Below the pieces are notes generated by a model. That model saw only the letters and a list, made by a program, of their open reading frames with translations. It had not been told where the DNA came from and did not search any database. Of a stretch of 64,000 nucleotides of DNA, positions 23,643 to 36,652 are shown piece by piece. A program made the translations under genes and the position numbers. The stretch is from the NCBI GenBank assembly GCA_035582835.1, contig JAYKAV010002792.1:685663-749662 (forward strand), in the 5' to 3' direction. Origin of the DNA: Phoebastria nigripes (taxonomy: Eukaryota; Chordata; Aves; Procellariiformes; Diomedeidae). Position 1 is the stretch's first letter; each line of letters opens with the position of its first letter.

Positions 23643-24567
23643 TTTACTTTTTTGGCTGGGATATAAGTCATTGTTACTAGAATGTCATAAAACATGGATC
23701 TACTGAAGGGCAAAAGAAGAACTCTTGAATAGTATTTTATTGTGATCTTAATTATAATAGAATTTTCTTAAGTCATCTTTTATCTACAGATGGCATATTA
23801 TCTATAATGTTAAATTTATTTGAAAGATATTTTCTATTGTAGGCATGTCTTACTGACTGGAATATGAAAAATTAATTGCGCCTTGGTACGGTTGACACTT
23901 TCTCCTTTTCTTCAGCTATTTTTGTTTTTCTGCTCTGCATGTCTATGTACATTTACTCATATGTAGAGCCTGGATATGAAACTAAAAGAACAACAACAAC
24001 AACAAAAACTGCAAGCAAGAGTTGGTGCCTAGTGACAACATATTGACAATGAAAAAGGAGAGCTGAGTGTGTACGACTAACAGGTTTGTAACAAGCCAGT
24101 TGTGCCATGGCCATGATTTGTTGCTGCTTGGCTGCTTTGAATCAGATGACTCTGAGCTCAGTGACTGAGTCTGAGAAAGCACATGGGTGCCTTCAGCATC
24201 TCCCATAACTGACATGTGCTTTTGGCATTTTCATATGTTTTCTGCCGGCTACTTGCTCTTTTTGCCTTGCAGAGGCTTTGTTTTGATGTTAGTTAGCAGG
24301 ACTTGTTGGTCTAGACCCTTGAGAAAGGCACGAGGTCTGGGCACCTTGAAGAGTGTGGGCTCCAAATCTGTGAGCAACCTCAACAAGGAAAGCTACAGAG
24401 AGCCCTGGCCTTACAATGTTGGGGTGCCCTCTCCCTCACTTGTCCAGTTCAGAGAACTTCAGTTTTTCAAGTGCTTGGACCTTGATTTTTCTCTTTCTTT
24501 CTTCACCTTTCACACTGCTTCCCTTTCCTTCTCATCCTTAGTGAGCAAACTCCTCCTTCTTTTGCTG

Positions 24568-24593
24568 TATCAGTGGGCTTCAGCCCACTGATA
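24568..24593. repeat. Perfect 11-bp hairpin
   Basis: Arms TATCAGTGGGC and GCCCACTGATA flank the loop TTCA. The stem contains six G-C pairs and would fold stably in RNA from either strand. No T-run follows that would make it a terminator, and terminators of that kind are not expected in a vertebrate. Confidence 0.8.
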
Positions 24594-27500
24594 GACCATT
24601 TTGTATTTCTACCTCATTTTTATTTGAGGTATATTAATTTTCATATGAAAATGAAACTGCGACAAATACTGCAACAGCTTTTATTAACGTGCATAAAGAG
24701 ATGTCATGAGTTTTTCCCAGGTGTATTGGCTCTCCTCATGTGGTGTCATGAGGAAACTTTTTCCATGTGAAGGTCTGGGAGCCTTTCTCTCCATCTCTCA
24801 CTCTCAGCAAACACACTCCTCAACAAATTTCCTCACAGGTGTTTCTCATGTTATACCTAGTGTCAGTGACCATGGCTTTAGGAAAACACTAAATATTACA
24901 AACTTGAGGTATAAACCTTGATGGTCTTTGTTCAGCACTGCCTTCATACTAAGAAGGGAACAGTAAGAAGGATAAGAAAGCATGATATAGATATACTTCT
25001 TCTGAGAAGATATACCTGGCAGACATACAGAGGTGAGCAACAGTCTTTGTGGGATCACAGCTCTACACTATCCAAACGTAAAGCTCTGTTAATCAGAAGA
25101 AAAATGGTAGTTACAAAAATGTCTCCCTTGTTATACACCCTAGGCTTTACCTCTCTGAATTCATTCCATTATAACTTCCATGATTCCAACTGAGATAGTT
25201 CAGATGAGCACTGCTGGATAAGAGAGCAGGGCTGTTGCCACCGCATAGGGCTATTTGAAGGGACCCTCTGTGAGCCTGGCTGCTGCTGCTGTCTGGTACA
25301 ACATATGGCTTTAAGTAGTGCACTTGTTTTCAATCTTCTAGAGCAACAGTTCCAGGTCAAGCTGACAATAACCACGTTGTGTCCACCCCCACAAGGAGTT
25401 TAAGTGGTGACTGAAACTATATCTCATCTCATTTCTATTTACCAGGTTAAAGGAAGTTTCTCTCCAGAATGTGCTCTCATCTATTTGCAGCAGGAAATAC
25501 ATTTCTTTTAAAAATAAATCAAAAAAAGACTCTCAGGGCTGCCAACACGGTCAGTGTAAAATGATTCTAAAATACTTGGTTATTGCAAAGTTTTTCTGAT
25601 CACTTTATCTGAAAAATACTGCAAACCTCTGAAAAACAATTCACCTTCTCGAGCTAGTTTGTACAGACCTACTTAACATAGTGAAGCTTTAACAACCTCT
25701 CTCCCCTTTTTGCCCTCCCCACGTACTTCCGTTAGGTATTTCAAAAAGCATTTTTATGGCAACTGAGAATTTAAAGTAGTCATTTAAATGACCATTCTCA
25801 CTATAAACTGTTGGATATAAGTAGACAAAGCAATGAGATGAGATAACCGTGCATTTTACTAAATCAGTTAAAATTTCAAACTTCAGATGATGTTACAGTA
25901 CATAATTTAAGCTGCCTGTCCCTGTGGAATACCAGCAAGAGGGAAAGGACTTGAACATTGTGTTTTTTCCAGAAATGCTGTATAGAACTTCAATGATATG
26001 GCCCAATTTGGCCCTAGCTGTACTAAGTAGATTTTTTTTTTTTTTCATTATTTTTTGATTATTCCTTAATGTAAACATGATGCTGCAAAGTAGATGGGCA
26101 AAGTGGTAATAATATAGCTTTATTCTTTGTTCAAGATAAGCATAAATGCCATTTCTTCTAAAAAAACATAGCATTTCCCCTGCTTTGTATTAACTTGTAG
26201 GAGTTCCCAGATGTTTCTCGTATTTAAATCTAATATGTATGTAAAGGTTCATATGGTTAAAGACCAGTTTCCCAACACACATGTCTGTATCTGAAGACTT
26301 ACTGTTAGAAAGCTAAATCATATCAGGAAAAAGAGAAGCTATGGGATGAAAATGATCACAAGAAAAAAACCAAACCAAACCAAAACAACAGATTTATCCC
26401 TGATTGTGTCTGTTGTTCTACGTAAATGAAATTGAAGTACCAGATAAATCTTTTTAAAATGTGCCATGTTTTGGTTTGGCTGTAATGCAAAAATAATGAC
26501 AAAAGTTAGATTCTCTACCCGCCTACAACTTACAGATATGTTTTTTAAGTGTTTCTTTGAATTAGTGTAACAGCCTGTCATTAGAACTGTATAAAAATTT
26601 TTCCATCTATAACAGAACTTGTACAGTATGACTTTTTTAAGGGGAAACTTTTTTTTTCTCCAGGTCAAACTTCTCTTCACCTTAAGTACATCAGAGATGG
26701 GCATTAACCAATACCACTGGCAAAGTTCAGTGTGACAGCAAAATTCCAGACAAAAAAATTATTTAATTTCCTAAGCAACTGACAACTAACTGTAGTGCAC
26801 ATGTATTTATCCTTTATCGCTGCCACCCACTTATCTTGTATCAGTAGGACAGATGCCCAGGAAAACAGCTACTTATATATATCACCGCATGTGTGCTTAG
26901 TACAAGACCCCATAGGTGTACAGCAAGGAGAGAAACAAACAAAAAAATCACTAACAAAAGAGTTCAGCAAAGTTGCTTAAGACCAGAAATGAGACAAAAA
27001 GTTATAAACCTATGTAGTTGTATTTCTTCTACTGTGTATTTTGCAACAGTTACCAAAAATTATCTGTACGTCCTTAGATTGCATTCATTGTTAGGTCTCG
27101 TTAGTGTGGAGTAGTGTATAGTTGGATCAGCTTGCTGAGTGTGAAGTTTAGGCCTAGATGGGCACAAAATTGAGATATTCCTTTAGAGACGCTGTGTCTA
27201 GAGAGCGGGTAGGGCAACATCAGTAGGTATCAATAGCAAGAAGAGAGCACCTGGAAAAGTGATTGAGTGATCTGCAAACTTAATTTTAGCGACAGTTGAT
27301 GAAAGTCAAGAAGTTTCCAAATAATGATCTTCCACTTTACAATCTTCTACGCAAGTATTTCACAATTCAAAATCACCCCTAACACTCCGTAATATTAAAA
27401 CAAACAAGCCAACCCCAATTCAAATATTATGTAGAGAGACATAAAGAAAGGGCAGTAGAAATCAGAGGTGTGAACAGCCTCCTTAGGTGATTGAATAGCA

Positions 27501-28125
27501 AGGAATTTGCCAACTGAATCTACAGAAAGAAAAACAACAAAATGCTCCTCTCCCACAGGTGTGCTCAGCTGATTAAAGCAGATGATTAAAATATACCTTG
27601 CTACATCATGATGCAAATTTACTAATACTGGTTAATTCCTGCAAGTGAAAATGTTGAGGTTTTTTTGAGTTACTAATGCACTTCTGTGTCTACTGTGGAT
27701 GAAAGGAGAGCTTGGACAACTACGCAGTGTGCGATCACAGCATTACTTTTGGGAACGTCAGCTGTTTAGTCAATTTTTAAATTACACTTTTTTAATTTTC
27801 CCACTCCACCTCTGAAGAAAATGGGCAATGCTTTGAGCTTCAAAACCTCAGCTGCAGCTACTCTGAATTTATTTCTTCATATCTGTGTTGCCTTAGTGTG
27901 GCTTTGAGAGAAATGACTTCTCAAGAGAAGCTCAAGACTGTATTTCAAAGGGGTGAAATTTATCTGGATATTCTGTAGTATCAGATTCTTGTAAGGACCT
28001 ATACATAAAGTCCCTTGAAAACAAAGTTTTCCAGAGATCTAAGCAGAATGCTGGAACTGGAGTTGAAATTAAAAAGCCTTCATATGTTTAACAGGATTAT
28101 ATACTTATATATCTTTTTTTAATAT

Positions 28126-28475
28126 ATATCCCATGCCATATGACGTCGTGCTCAGGAATAAAAGCTGGGGGAAAAAGGCAGGAAAGGGGGATGTTCGGAG
28201 TTATGGTGTTTGTCTTCTCAAGTAGCTGTTACACGTGATGAAGCCCTGCTTTCCTGGAAATGGCTGAACATCTGCCTGCTGATGGGAAGTAGTGAATTAA
28301 TTCCCTATTTTGCTTTGCTTGCGTGCGCAGCTTTNCTTTCCCTATTAAACTGTCTTTATCTTAATCCATGGGTTTTCTCGCTTTTGCCTTTCTGAGTCTC
28401 TTCCCCATCCCACTGAGGGGGAGTGAGCAAGAGGCTGTGTGGGGCTGAGCTGTGGGCAGAGGTCAACCCACCACA
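28126..28475 (+). mobile_element. ERVL-like LTR, 5'-truncated copy
   Basis: From CCATGCCATATGACGTCGTG onward this matches the 3' 60 percent of the LTR at 29184-29765: TATA region, GAAGCCCTGCTTTCCTGG, ATTAAA signal and the CCCATCCCACTGAGGGGG segment, ending CCCACCACA. The first 230 or so bases of the family are missing. It differs from the intact copy at many sites and has lost the last-base motif, so it is either older or a separate lineage. An N lies at 28335. The CRE-type word TGACGTCG at 28141-28148 is intact here but changed to TGATGTCG in the other copy. Confidence 0.85.
28344..28349 (+). promoter_or_regulatory. Polyadenylation signal ATTAAA in truncated LTR
   Basis: ATTAAA in CCTATTAAACTGTC, at the same place as in the complete LTR at 29.6 kb. 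Confidence 0.55.
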
Positions 28476-29178
28476 GATGAAAAACCTTCCGTTGTGTATT
28501 TTAGAAGTAGAAGGATGTCCTTGGCTGGAAGATCATCATGTCAGGTAGAGATCATCTTCTCAGGTAGAAGGTGAACTGGAATGGATTGAATGGGCTCCAG
28601 AAGAAGCAGTGAGATTGAGGGGAGATGTTCCCTGATAGAATAACTATCCCACAGTGAAAAGTAGGAATTTTTTTCATTATTATTTCCTCTCCCCCCATTA
28701 GGCAGGTAGGGAACTGTGTATTAAAGTCAAGACAAGAACTTCTTTTCCTCTTCAGGGATAGTGATGTGGTCCCTAAACCCTTGAGATGGCTCTGCTTTCA
28801 CTGTGTCCTTAAAGTCTGTACATCAGAGGGCTTTGACTGTACAAAGCTAGCTTCTTATTAGAACAGGAATTGAAACAAGGAGCTTTCAGAAATAAAAAGA
28901 ACAGGCGATGAGAAAGAATAGAAACAAAGCAGCCAGTAAGCAAATCTCCCCTTTCCCTGCTACGTCTTTACATGATGGGTTTCAGAAAACCCCACACAAT
29001 ATCTGTGGGCCTGCTGTGATTCTCACTGCTCCTTCTAGCCCCTCTCCCCTGTGCGATGTGCTCACCAATCCTTGTGGAACATGATCTTTTCTCTCCTTGC
29101 AGAAGTCTCCACCTTATCTGCAGTGCAGCAAGCAGGGCAAGGAAAATAGGCCCTTGTTAACAAGCCACATCCTTTTAA
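28476..29178. other. Spacer between the two LTRs
   Basis: About 700 bases with no retroviral gene fragment, primer-binding site or polypurine tract recognised. This argues that the two LTRs are not the ends of one provirus. Confidence 0.55.
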
Positions 29179-29183
29179 GGGAC
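29179..29183 (+). repeat. Target-site duplication, left copy
   Basis: GGGAC immediately before the LTR; the identical word follows it at 29766-29770. Five bases is a normal retroviral target duplication. Confidence 0.85.
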
Positions 29184-29459
29184 TGTGCTGGTTTTGGCTG
29201 GGATAGAATTAATTTTCTTCACAGTAGCTAGTATGGGACTATGTTTTGGATATGTGCTGAAAACACTGTTGATAACACACAGATGTTTTCNTTATTGCTG
29301 AGCAGTGCTTACACAGAGTCAAAGCCTTTTCTGCTTCTCACACCACCCCACCAGCCAGTAGACTGGGGGTGCACAAGAAGTTGGGAGGGGACTCAGCTGG
29401 GACAGCTGACCCCAACAGACCAAAGGGATATTCCACACCATATGATGTCGTGCTCAGCA

Positions 29460-29465
29460 TATAAA
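29460..29465 (+). promoter_or_regulatory. TATA box of complete LTR
   Basis: TATAAA within CAGCATATAAAGCTGG, about 280 bases into the LTR and upstream of the polyadenylation signal, which fixes plus-strand orientation. Confidence 0.7.
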
Positions 29466-29632
29466 GCTGGGGGAAAAAGAAAGAAGGGAGTGATGGCGTT
29501 TGTCTTCCCAAGTAACCGTTACACATGATGGAGCCCTGCTTTCCTGGAGATGGCTGAACACCTGCCTGCTAATGGGAAGTAGTGAATGAATTCCTTGTTT
29601 TGCTTTGCTCGTGCATAGCTTTTGCTTTGCCT

Positions 29633-29638
29633 ATTAAA
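29633..29638 (+). promoter_or_regulatory. Polyadenylation signal ATTAAA of complete LTR
   Basis: ATTAAA in CCTATTAAACTGTC, about 170 bases after the TATA box and followed by T-rich sequence, as expected at the end of R. Confidence 0.6.
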
Positions 29639-29765
29639 CTGTCTTTCTCTCAATCCACCAGTTTTCTCACTTTTACTCTTCCAATTCTCTCCCCCATCCC
29701 ACTGTAGGGGGAGTGAGTGAGTGGCTGTGAGTTGCCTAGTTGCTGGCTGGGGTTAAACCATGACA

Positions 29766-29770
29766 GGGAC
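29766..29770 (+). repeat. Target-site duplication, right copy
   Basis: GGGAC, identical to 29179-29183. Confidence 0.85.
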
Positions 29771-31596
29771 TTGACNTATGTTCACATATATTAACTGTGA
29801 ATATGTGACCTAAACACTTTTTATGAACTTTTGCAGAGAATAATGACAGTATTCAGGAGTGAAAAGGAAAACACCTTTCCAAGTTTTCCTAGTCAGAGAA
29901 AACATGGGATAATTTCCACAAAACCTTATTGTACAGTAACTGAAGAAAGAGATTACAGAAAAAAGACATTTGGGAGGGAGCTCTTGTTTGTTTCCTTTTT
30001 GCAGACAAGGGTCAGAAATAACACTTCTGGTTTTATTTGTGTAAAGGAAATCAAAACTTAGTTCAGACTCAGGTCTAGCACGTTCTTTTTCTAAGAGTGA
30101 TATAGAATAGTGAAGAAAGACAGAGAAATTTAAGGTAGCAGAAAATTAAACTCAACAGATCAGGTTTCCATGGCATAAACTAGTCTGGTCAGTGTTCCTT
30201 CACATGACACTATATTACTACAAAAGACTGGTAGACACTAAGAATTAGTGTTATTAGAAAAAAAACCAACACCTCCCAAGAGTAAGTAGTCACCCCTGTG
30301 AAACTTATTGCAAATGGAGGTCATCCTGTCAGATACTGCAATTAGATTTTAAGACATACATATTTGTTTTTATGTATGTAATGATAAAACAAGTCTCATG
30401 CTTTAAGAACTGAGAATGATTTTCTTTCCCATGTGTTACACTATNTTACTGTTGCTCTTGAATGCATTTATTTCTGGGATGCAGCAGGGGAAATATATTG
30501 CTTAGAGAAAATGTAATGATGGACTCCACTTTAGGCAGGTTATGGGATTTACTGAGCCTGTTGTCTGATCAAGTATAGCAACTGCTATGTTCCAAACCCA
30601 GAACTGGGTTCCTGTAAGAGTGGCATCTTTCATTTTTCTTGATATGTATTTGCTCCATGAAATTCTGCTTTATGACATTAAATTCTTGGAAGTAAAATTA
30701 GAGGTTAAACCAGTTGCCATGTCCTCTGTGTAAATACCTTGAAAATGAAAAGTGAAACATTTAAAGGCAAGATGAAAACAGAACTTAAAATATTCAGGAT
30801 ATTCAGAATGACACAGGTACCTTTAAAGCTTTTCTAGGAGTTTTGACAAAAGATACTGACTTCATTACAAGAAAATATTAAAGCATTTGCAAGTGGTTAT
30901 TTTTTACTCTGAAGATGGTTGGGTTCTGTTTAGAGGGCTGAAGGGGATTATCACTTTGGAAAAGCTATTGTCCTCTTAAGAAAATTGTATTGGAGAATAT
31001 GTGACTCCCAAATTAAGCTAGGGAACTCTAAAAATGTTTGGGATTTTAATGTATGGCTTTTTTTTATTATCAAAGCTACTGTCATGAAATTGTATAACCT
31101 CTTAGGACTTAACCCATAACAAGTGAAATAACAGTAGCATCATTTGATCTTGATCAGGCTGTAGGAAGCGGGACCTTAGTTTCATAAATATGTATACTGG
31201 CTGGAAGAAGTGAAGAAGATCTTACTTTGTTTTCCATAGGTCAGTTTCTTTCTAGGTAATGATCAGGTCTGAAATTAAAAACTTATCTTATCTTGGTCTC
31301 TTCCATCTTTCTCTAACTTTGAGAAGATGACTCTACATCCTCTCTCCCAGGGTTGTAGAGCTTGAGATAGATAGCTGAGAAGTTGAAGTAATGTATTAAA
31401 CTTCTACTCAGTCTGTTGATGACCATGTATTTTAATTGTCTTTGTACATTGCCACTGTATTGTCTTGCTAGTAATTTTTTCTGTCTGGAAGTGTTTAGAA
31501 AGGGCTGATTTCCCCTCTCTGCCATCAGTAATTTTGCTGTAAATTCAACTTCAGGATGAAATTTCATATGAATTTGAGCATGGGTTGAGGTAATTT

Positions 31597-31670
31597 TTGA
31601 GGTGGTGGTGGTTTGTTTTTGGGGGGAGGGAGGTGGCTTTGTGTGTGTGTGTGGATCTGTTGGTTTTGGT
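31597..31670. repeat. G/T-rich low-complexity run
   Basis: GGTGGTGGTGG, then GGGGGGAGGGAGGTGG and (GT)n. The plus strand could form a two-layer G-quadruplex; three-layer folding is not supported by enough G triplets. Confidence 0.7.
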
Positions 31671-34600
31671 CATTTGCCAAACAAATGTTAATTTTTTTCC
31701 TCTTTCCCACGTCAAGTTTGGCAGGTAAAAGAAAACATTGGTTGCTTATCATATTCTTCTTCCCTTTCTTTGTATAGAGTTTGACCCTCTAAAGAACCCC
31801 ACAGAAATCATTCTATTAAGAGTTAATATATCCTTAAGATATCAATATTGTAGATTACTATTTTTAAATAAAAGTAGACGAAGCTCATACTAACTAAAAA
31901 GGATTTTTTTCCACCTCGAGGCAGTTTCGTTTTTCTTATATCCTTGGTGACAATTCATGTTTTCTTAATGACCTCCTTTGACTTATTCAATGAGCCCTTA
32001 CTGAACAAGCATTTTGGCACCTGAAGATTTCTTGGAGGAATTCAATATACTATAAGGACTTTCTTTACTCTGTCATCATCACTGTCTCTTGTTGTTGTAA
32101 GATTCATACTGGCTATGGTTAATAAAATCACAATTAGCATTGATATGAATGGTGTATCAAAGTACATTTATACCTCAGTATGTAACTAGACCTTAATTTT
32201 CATGTCAGAAATATTCCATTCTGTGGTGTGAGTTATGACTTTCTTAGAGATAGACTTGTGGCCAAAATACAACATTCCTACTAGAAATGTAGAGGACAAT
32301 ACCACTATGGTTTAAAAGGAGCTGTCTCACTTGGCACTGGAATTGGAGAATTTCTGCTGTCACCACTGCTTATCTGAGAGGGAAGTAACCTCCATACTTG
32401 AGACATCATTTATGTTTAAGCAGTTTAACAGTCCTCTTGGCCACATCGGTTTTAAGACTTTTGTGTGAAATCTTTCTGATCACTTTCTATGAAATTCTAA
32501 ATTAAAAACACCTACAGAAACAAAATATCATCTCCAAAAACCCGATTTGTTTTTTTCTCACTGAATTTTGCATACTCAAGCTTAGGTGAACATAGTGTAG
32601 ACAAGGAAGAAGAAAAGTAATTAACAGTTTAAAATCAAAATTTTAATTTCCCCTCTTGCTGCTTTTTTTCCAAAATGATCAGCTTCCTTAATTGTCTACA
32701 GTTTTGTCTTCTTTATTAGGCATATAATCCTGTTCCCTTAAAATTAGAAAAAAGCAAAACGCAAACTATTAGTGCTTAACATCAGATACTGCTTGGTTAT
32801 TTATGGTATCCTGAAGACTTATTGGATGGATGTTTTACTTGTATTCATATGTATTTCTTCTCTAAATTGGTGGAAAAGAGCACCTTTGTTAAAGTTTTCT
32901 AGAAAGCTGACAGCATTTCCACTGTTTTATGGAAGTGTGTTTGCTTTTCTAACAAGTGTATTACAGGGAGCTCTATGTGAAGTTTTAAAGAGCAACGGGA
33001 ATAGGGGTTGCCAAACCAGACTAAGCAAGTAGACATGATGGAAGCAACCATTTTAATAAACAAGGGAGAAAACATGTTTTGGTCATGTCCTATTGAAGTA
33101 CTAGTGTTCTCAGATGCACTCTAATCTCTATACTTCAAACAGAGGAACTTCGGTTTTCAGGTTTTTAGTCCCAACTTCTTTACTATAGATTTGAGGTGGT
33201 GGTGGTATATTTGTTTTCTGCACCAGTAATGTCTAGTGCATTCCTGAGACCAACACTGCTATATGGCTGTCTTAGATGTATTATGTTAAGTACTACACAC
33301 TGGGTACTCAGTATAAGAAAAGCAATACACTGAAAACAATGGAATTTATGATTTGGACCAGAAAAAAATGAATATTTTGCTATAGAGCATTGTTAAATGG
33401 CATGTTCATTTGTTTATTAATTCCAGTAAGCTACCTTGCAAAAACCGATGTGATATAATGTACCCAACTGAATGGATTCATGACTTTAAATAGATGGTAA
33501 AAATGTCATATAAGATTTGCTTATTTGTCAACCACTTATTAAATGTATTTACAATTGCACAGTAAATTCTATGAAATATACTAAAACTGAGTGATAGTAT
33601 TTCCTACTTTATGGGAGACTTTGCCTTTAGTAATATTAGATTGATAAGCTACAAGAAAACTGCAGATGTCTTAAAACAGTCACACTCCTGTTCCAGACAC
33701 ATATAGCACTACTGTTCAGAGTTATCATTCACCTTGATTACACTGGCATTAAATGGTTCATCTGTTCTAAATCTTCAGTAAAAATATATAGTTTTTTTAC
33801 AGGATGCAACCAAAGGGGAAAGAAATCAGTATCAGAAATCCACGATGTTTAGTTCCTTACTAATATCATATTAAACTCATGGTGTATCTCATTCTGGAGG
33901 GGGGGGTAGGGAAAGAAAAAAGAAAAAGGATCATTCTTTCTTTCAGATTTTACATTTTGGGTTGTAAAATAAAAGCTATCTTGTCCAAAGTTCAAATTCT
34001 GTCTCATAGCTTTGAGCAAATTGTAAATGTTGTCAATGCAGAGAAGAAAGCAATATTCCTATCTTCTCATAGGAAATAGTAAAAATGTCTTGTTGACTAG
34101 AGGCCATTTTTATATCTAAAATTAAATACATGTCAAATAGTAAATCAGATGTATAACATGACTGCAAGTTTCTTTTGCACATCTATGCCTCTGCATATAG
34201 ACATATATGTACATTAAATATGTGTATTTACACTACTGAAATATGCATAAGTGACTAGTGAAAAATTTACATTTTGGTATCCAAACCCAAGCCTCTGTTA
34301 ATCTTTTTTTCTTGATGAATGCTTAGTACTCTCAAGGCATTTGATATTACAAGAAGCATTTGGTACAATGACTTATGACGGTCACATGCACTTTTAGCCA
34401 CAAAGTCACTGTATAGGGCAAAGCTATGAATCACTTGTGGTACAACGAAACACAACAGTTTTTCCGGAGCACAACTTGTGCCTCAGTAGGGCACTTGGCT
34501 TGGAGTGTGTTTCCTTCTAGGGATGTGGCTTAGTAGTTGGTAGCAACATAAAATCAGGGCATAAGATCAATCAATTTAAATGAATTCAGAATATGTATTT

Positions 34601-35000
34601 ATTTTTTTAATGATTAAAGGATAACTGTGTATTTGTAGTTGTATGTATCTTTTTGAGTTAGAATTGACCTAGAAAAAGGGTTATATGATCAACTCACTTT
34701 TATGATACTACCTTGCTTGCTGTCATTAAGGAGAAAAAAAAAAAGTGGTTAGCAAGAATTTTTCTTTCTGGGAAGGTTATTTTAAAGCTCCTTTCCTCAG
34801 GGATATTTCTACTTCATCTAATATATCTAAGTCTGGTTTATTAAATACTTATTGTTCAATTTACTGATTCTTACATTAGTAAAACACTTATTTAAAATAA
34901 GTGTGATATTGAAAATGTTATGGAAACTTTTTGGCATGCCTTGTTTGAATAAGTTAGTATCTTGTCAGCAGTTGTCTTTTTGGGGGTAGTTTGGGTTTTT

Positions 35001-35040
35001 GGTTTGGTTGGTTGGTTGGTTGGTTGTTGTTGTTGTTTTT
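35001..35040. repeat. (GGTT)n-(GTT)n microsatellite
   Basis: Five to six GGTT units run into four GTT units and a T-run. Confidence 0.9.
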
Positions 35041-36339
35041 TCCTAAAGAGGNTTTTAATTAAATAAACAAAGTACAAGGGTGGATCAAGAATATTAAATA
35101 TGGTTTCTGGACTGATGTCAACAGAACACTTAATGAGTTTATTTTTGCTTTTGGTAAATAAGGATACATAAAGCAAGAAATGAGAACAATAATCTGGNCA
35201 CCAACTCCACAAATCAATATGTGCTGAGTGTAAAACCTCAGGAAATAGGAAATCAAATGTTACCTTTTGCAGATTAATGTGGACACTTATTAATGCGCCT
35301 ACTCATTTGCAGACCAGCTCATATTTTATCTTATTAGGGTAATAGATAAAACTAGAGTACATATAGAATACTACTGTGATTGATTGTTATTAAAACTTTC
35401 TTGTTACTGAAAAGTACTAAGTTTCCCCAGTTTCCACTGGATTTCATGGAAATTGATGGATTATCTCAGCTTCCTAGCAGTCTAGATTCAGTGGGATTAT
35501 GCTATTCAGATATACTAAATGGATAAACTTGCTTGAGTGTTGTATTTATTTTCTATTTAAACACAGATCTGCATAACACAGTTTTTTTCATGTGAGCTGA
35601 AGTTTTCACTTGAGCAGACTTCTTCATTTTTCATATGAGCAGACTGCTTAGATTGGTTGTGAAGCTGAGCAGGACTGTGGATAGAGGCTAAGTGAATTAT
35701 CTCCATTGCTGAACATCCAGCATAAAGACTTTGGGTAAAACATGGCTTTGCCCAGATTGTCAACTGCCCAGGAAGTCAGCAGCTGGAGCTAAGAAAGCTA
35801 TTAATTTACTATAACCTCAGTTCCTGCATGTCACTGGGATAACTACTAAAACTGAAGCTCATGTTTCAAAAAACTTTCCTAAAATATGAAATTTCTGCAA
35901 AGATAATCTTTAATAATGTTATGGTGGTTCTGAAAAGAGTCCTTGATGGAGGTCTATAGGAGAAGGCAGGTTTGATCTCCTGTCAGTTGACATTTTTCCT
36001 CATGTAGAATAATATTTAACAAAAAGTCCCAATCACATTACTGAATTTTATATTTAAGACATTGTGGTAAATTTTAAAGCTCCTTCAGACTTGAAGAGAA
36101 GCAGATTTTGACTTAGTAGTACAACAGTTTCTGTTTGGCTTAGGAAGATTTTGTAATAGTATTTTACTCTATTTTTAGCCTTTCTTCCTAAGAAATCCAG
36201 ACAAAAATTCAGAGGCATGCTTCCCCCTACACCCACACCCACTCCCCCATTTTTCTGAAGGGAAATAAAAGCATTTGGAAAAGAGTTGTATTTGACAGCT
36301 CAGCTATCTGTCTCCTTATCTAGAGGATGAAACGGTGGT

Positions 36340-36361
36340 TTATTTTATTTTATTTTATTTC
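36340..36361. repeat. (TTTTA)n microsatellite
   Basis: About four units of TTTTA ahead of a T-rich run. Confidence 0.85.
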
Positions 36362-36632
36362 TTTTTTCATGTCAGAATGTGACAAACATTTTTGCCACCT
36401 CAGGATTTAAGCTTGTTCCTCAATGCCTTGATGCAGTTCTGGTTATTATTGGGCTACTGCTTTCCACTTCTCCTAAGCAAAGTACTCTGAAGGCACACTT
36501 TGTTCTTGAATACACTAGGCATCTTGGGGAGAATCACTAAGGTTTATAAGATAGCAGACTTTCATTCTATTGCCTTGAAGTCACTCTTAACTCAAGGCTG
36601 GGTAAGGTAAAATGTTTATGAAAGATAGATTT

Positions 36633-36652
36633 AAAAAAAAAAAAAAAAAAAA
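36633..36652. repeat. Poly-A run of 20
   Basis: Twenty consecutive A residues. No repeat element ending in poly-A is recognised upstream, so it is not evidence of a retroposed sequence. Confidence 0.9.

Larger units (their letters stand above)
20742..28125. other. Non-coding stretch, no gene seen
   Basis: Mostly AT-rich. The part 20900-21900 is a little GC-richer and could be an old unrecognisable repeat. It contains (CAA)n at about 23990-24005, a 31-bp tandem duplication near 23.6 kb, an 11-bp hairpin at 24568-24593, and poly-T at 26032-26045. No domain was found in any open frame. Confidence 0.5.
29184..29765 (+). mobile_element. ERVL-like solo LTR, complete
   Basis: Complete LTR of 582 bases, starting TGTGCTGGTTTTGGCTGGGA and ending GGTTAAACCATGACA, with perfect GGGAC duplications on both sides. 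I recognise it from memory as a very common avian LTR family, probably class III (ERVL-like), though the class cannot be proven without internal sequence. It has a TATA box at 29460-29465 (GCATATAAAGC), an ATTAAA polyadenylation signal at 29633-29638 and canonical TG/CA ends. Presence of a lone LTR between intact duplications implies homologous recombination removed the internal genes. An N at 29291. Confidence 0.9.

Noticed and set aside
28126..29765. The two ERVL-like LTRs as ends of one short provirus
   Set aside because: The second LTR has its own perfect 5-bp duplications, the first is truncated and diverged, and the spacer has no retroviral sequence.
36633..36652. Poly-A run as the tail of a processed pseudogene
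   Set aside because: No coding or repeat homology upstream and no flanking duplication seen.
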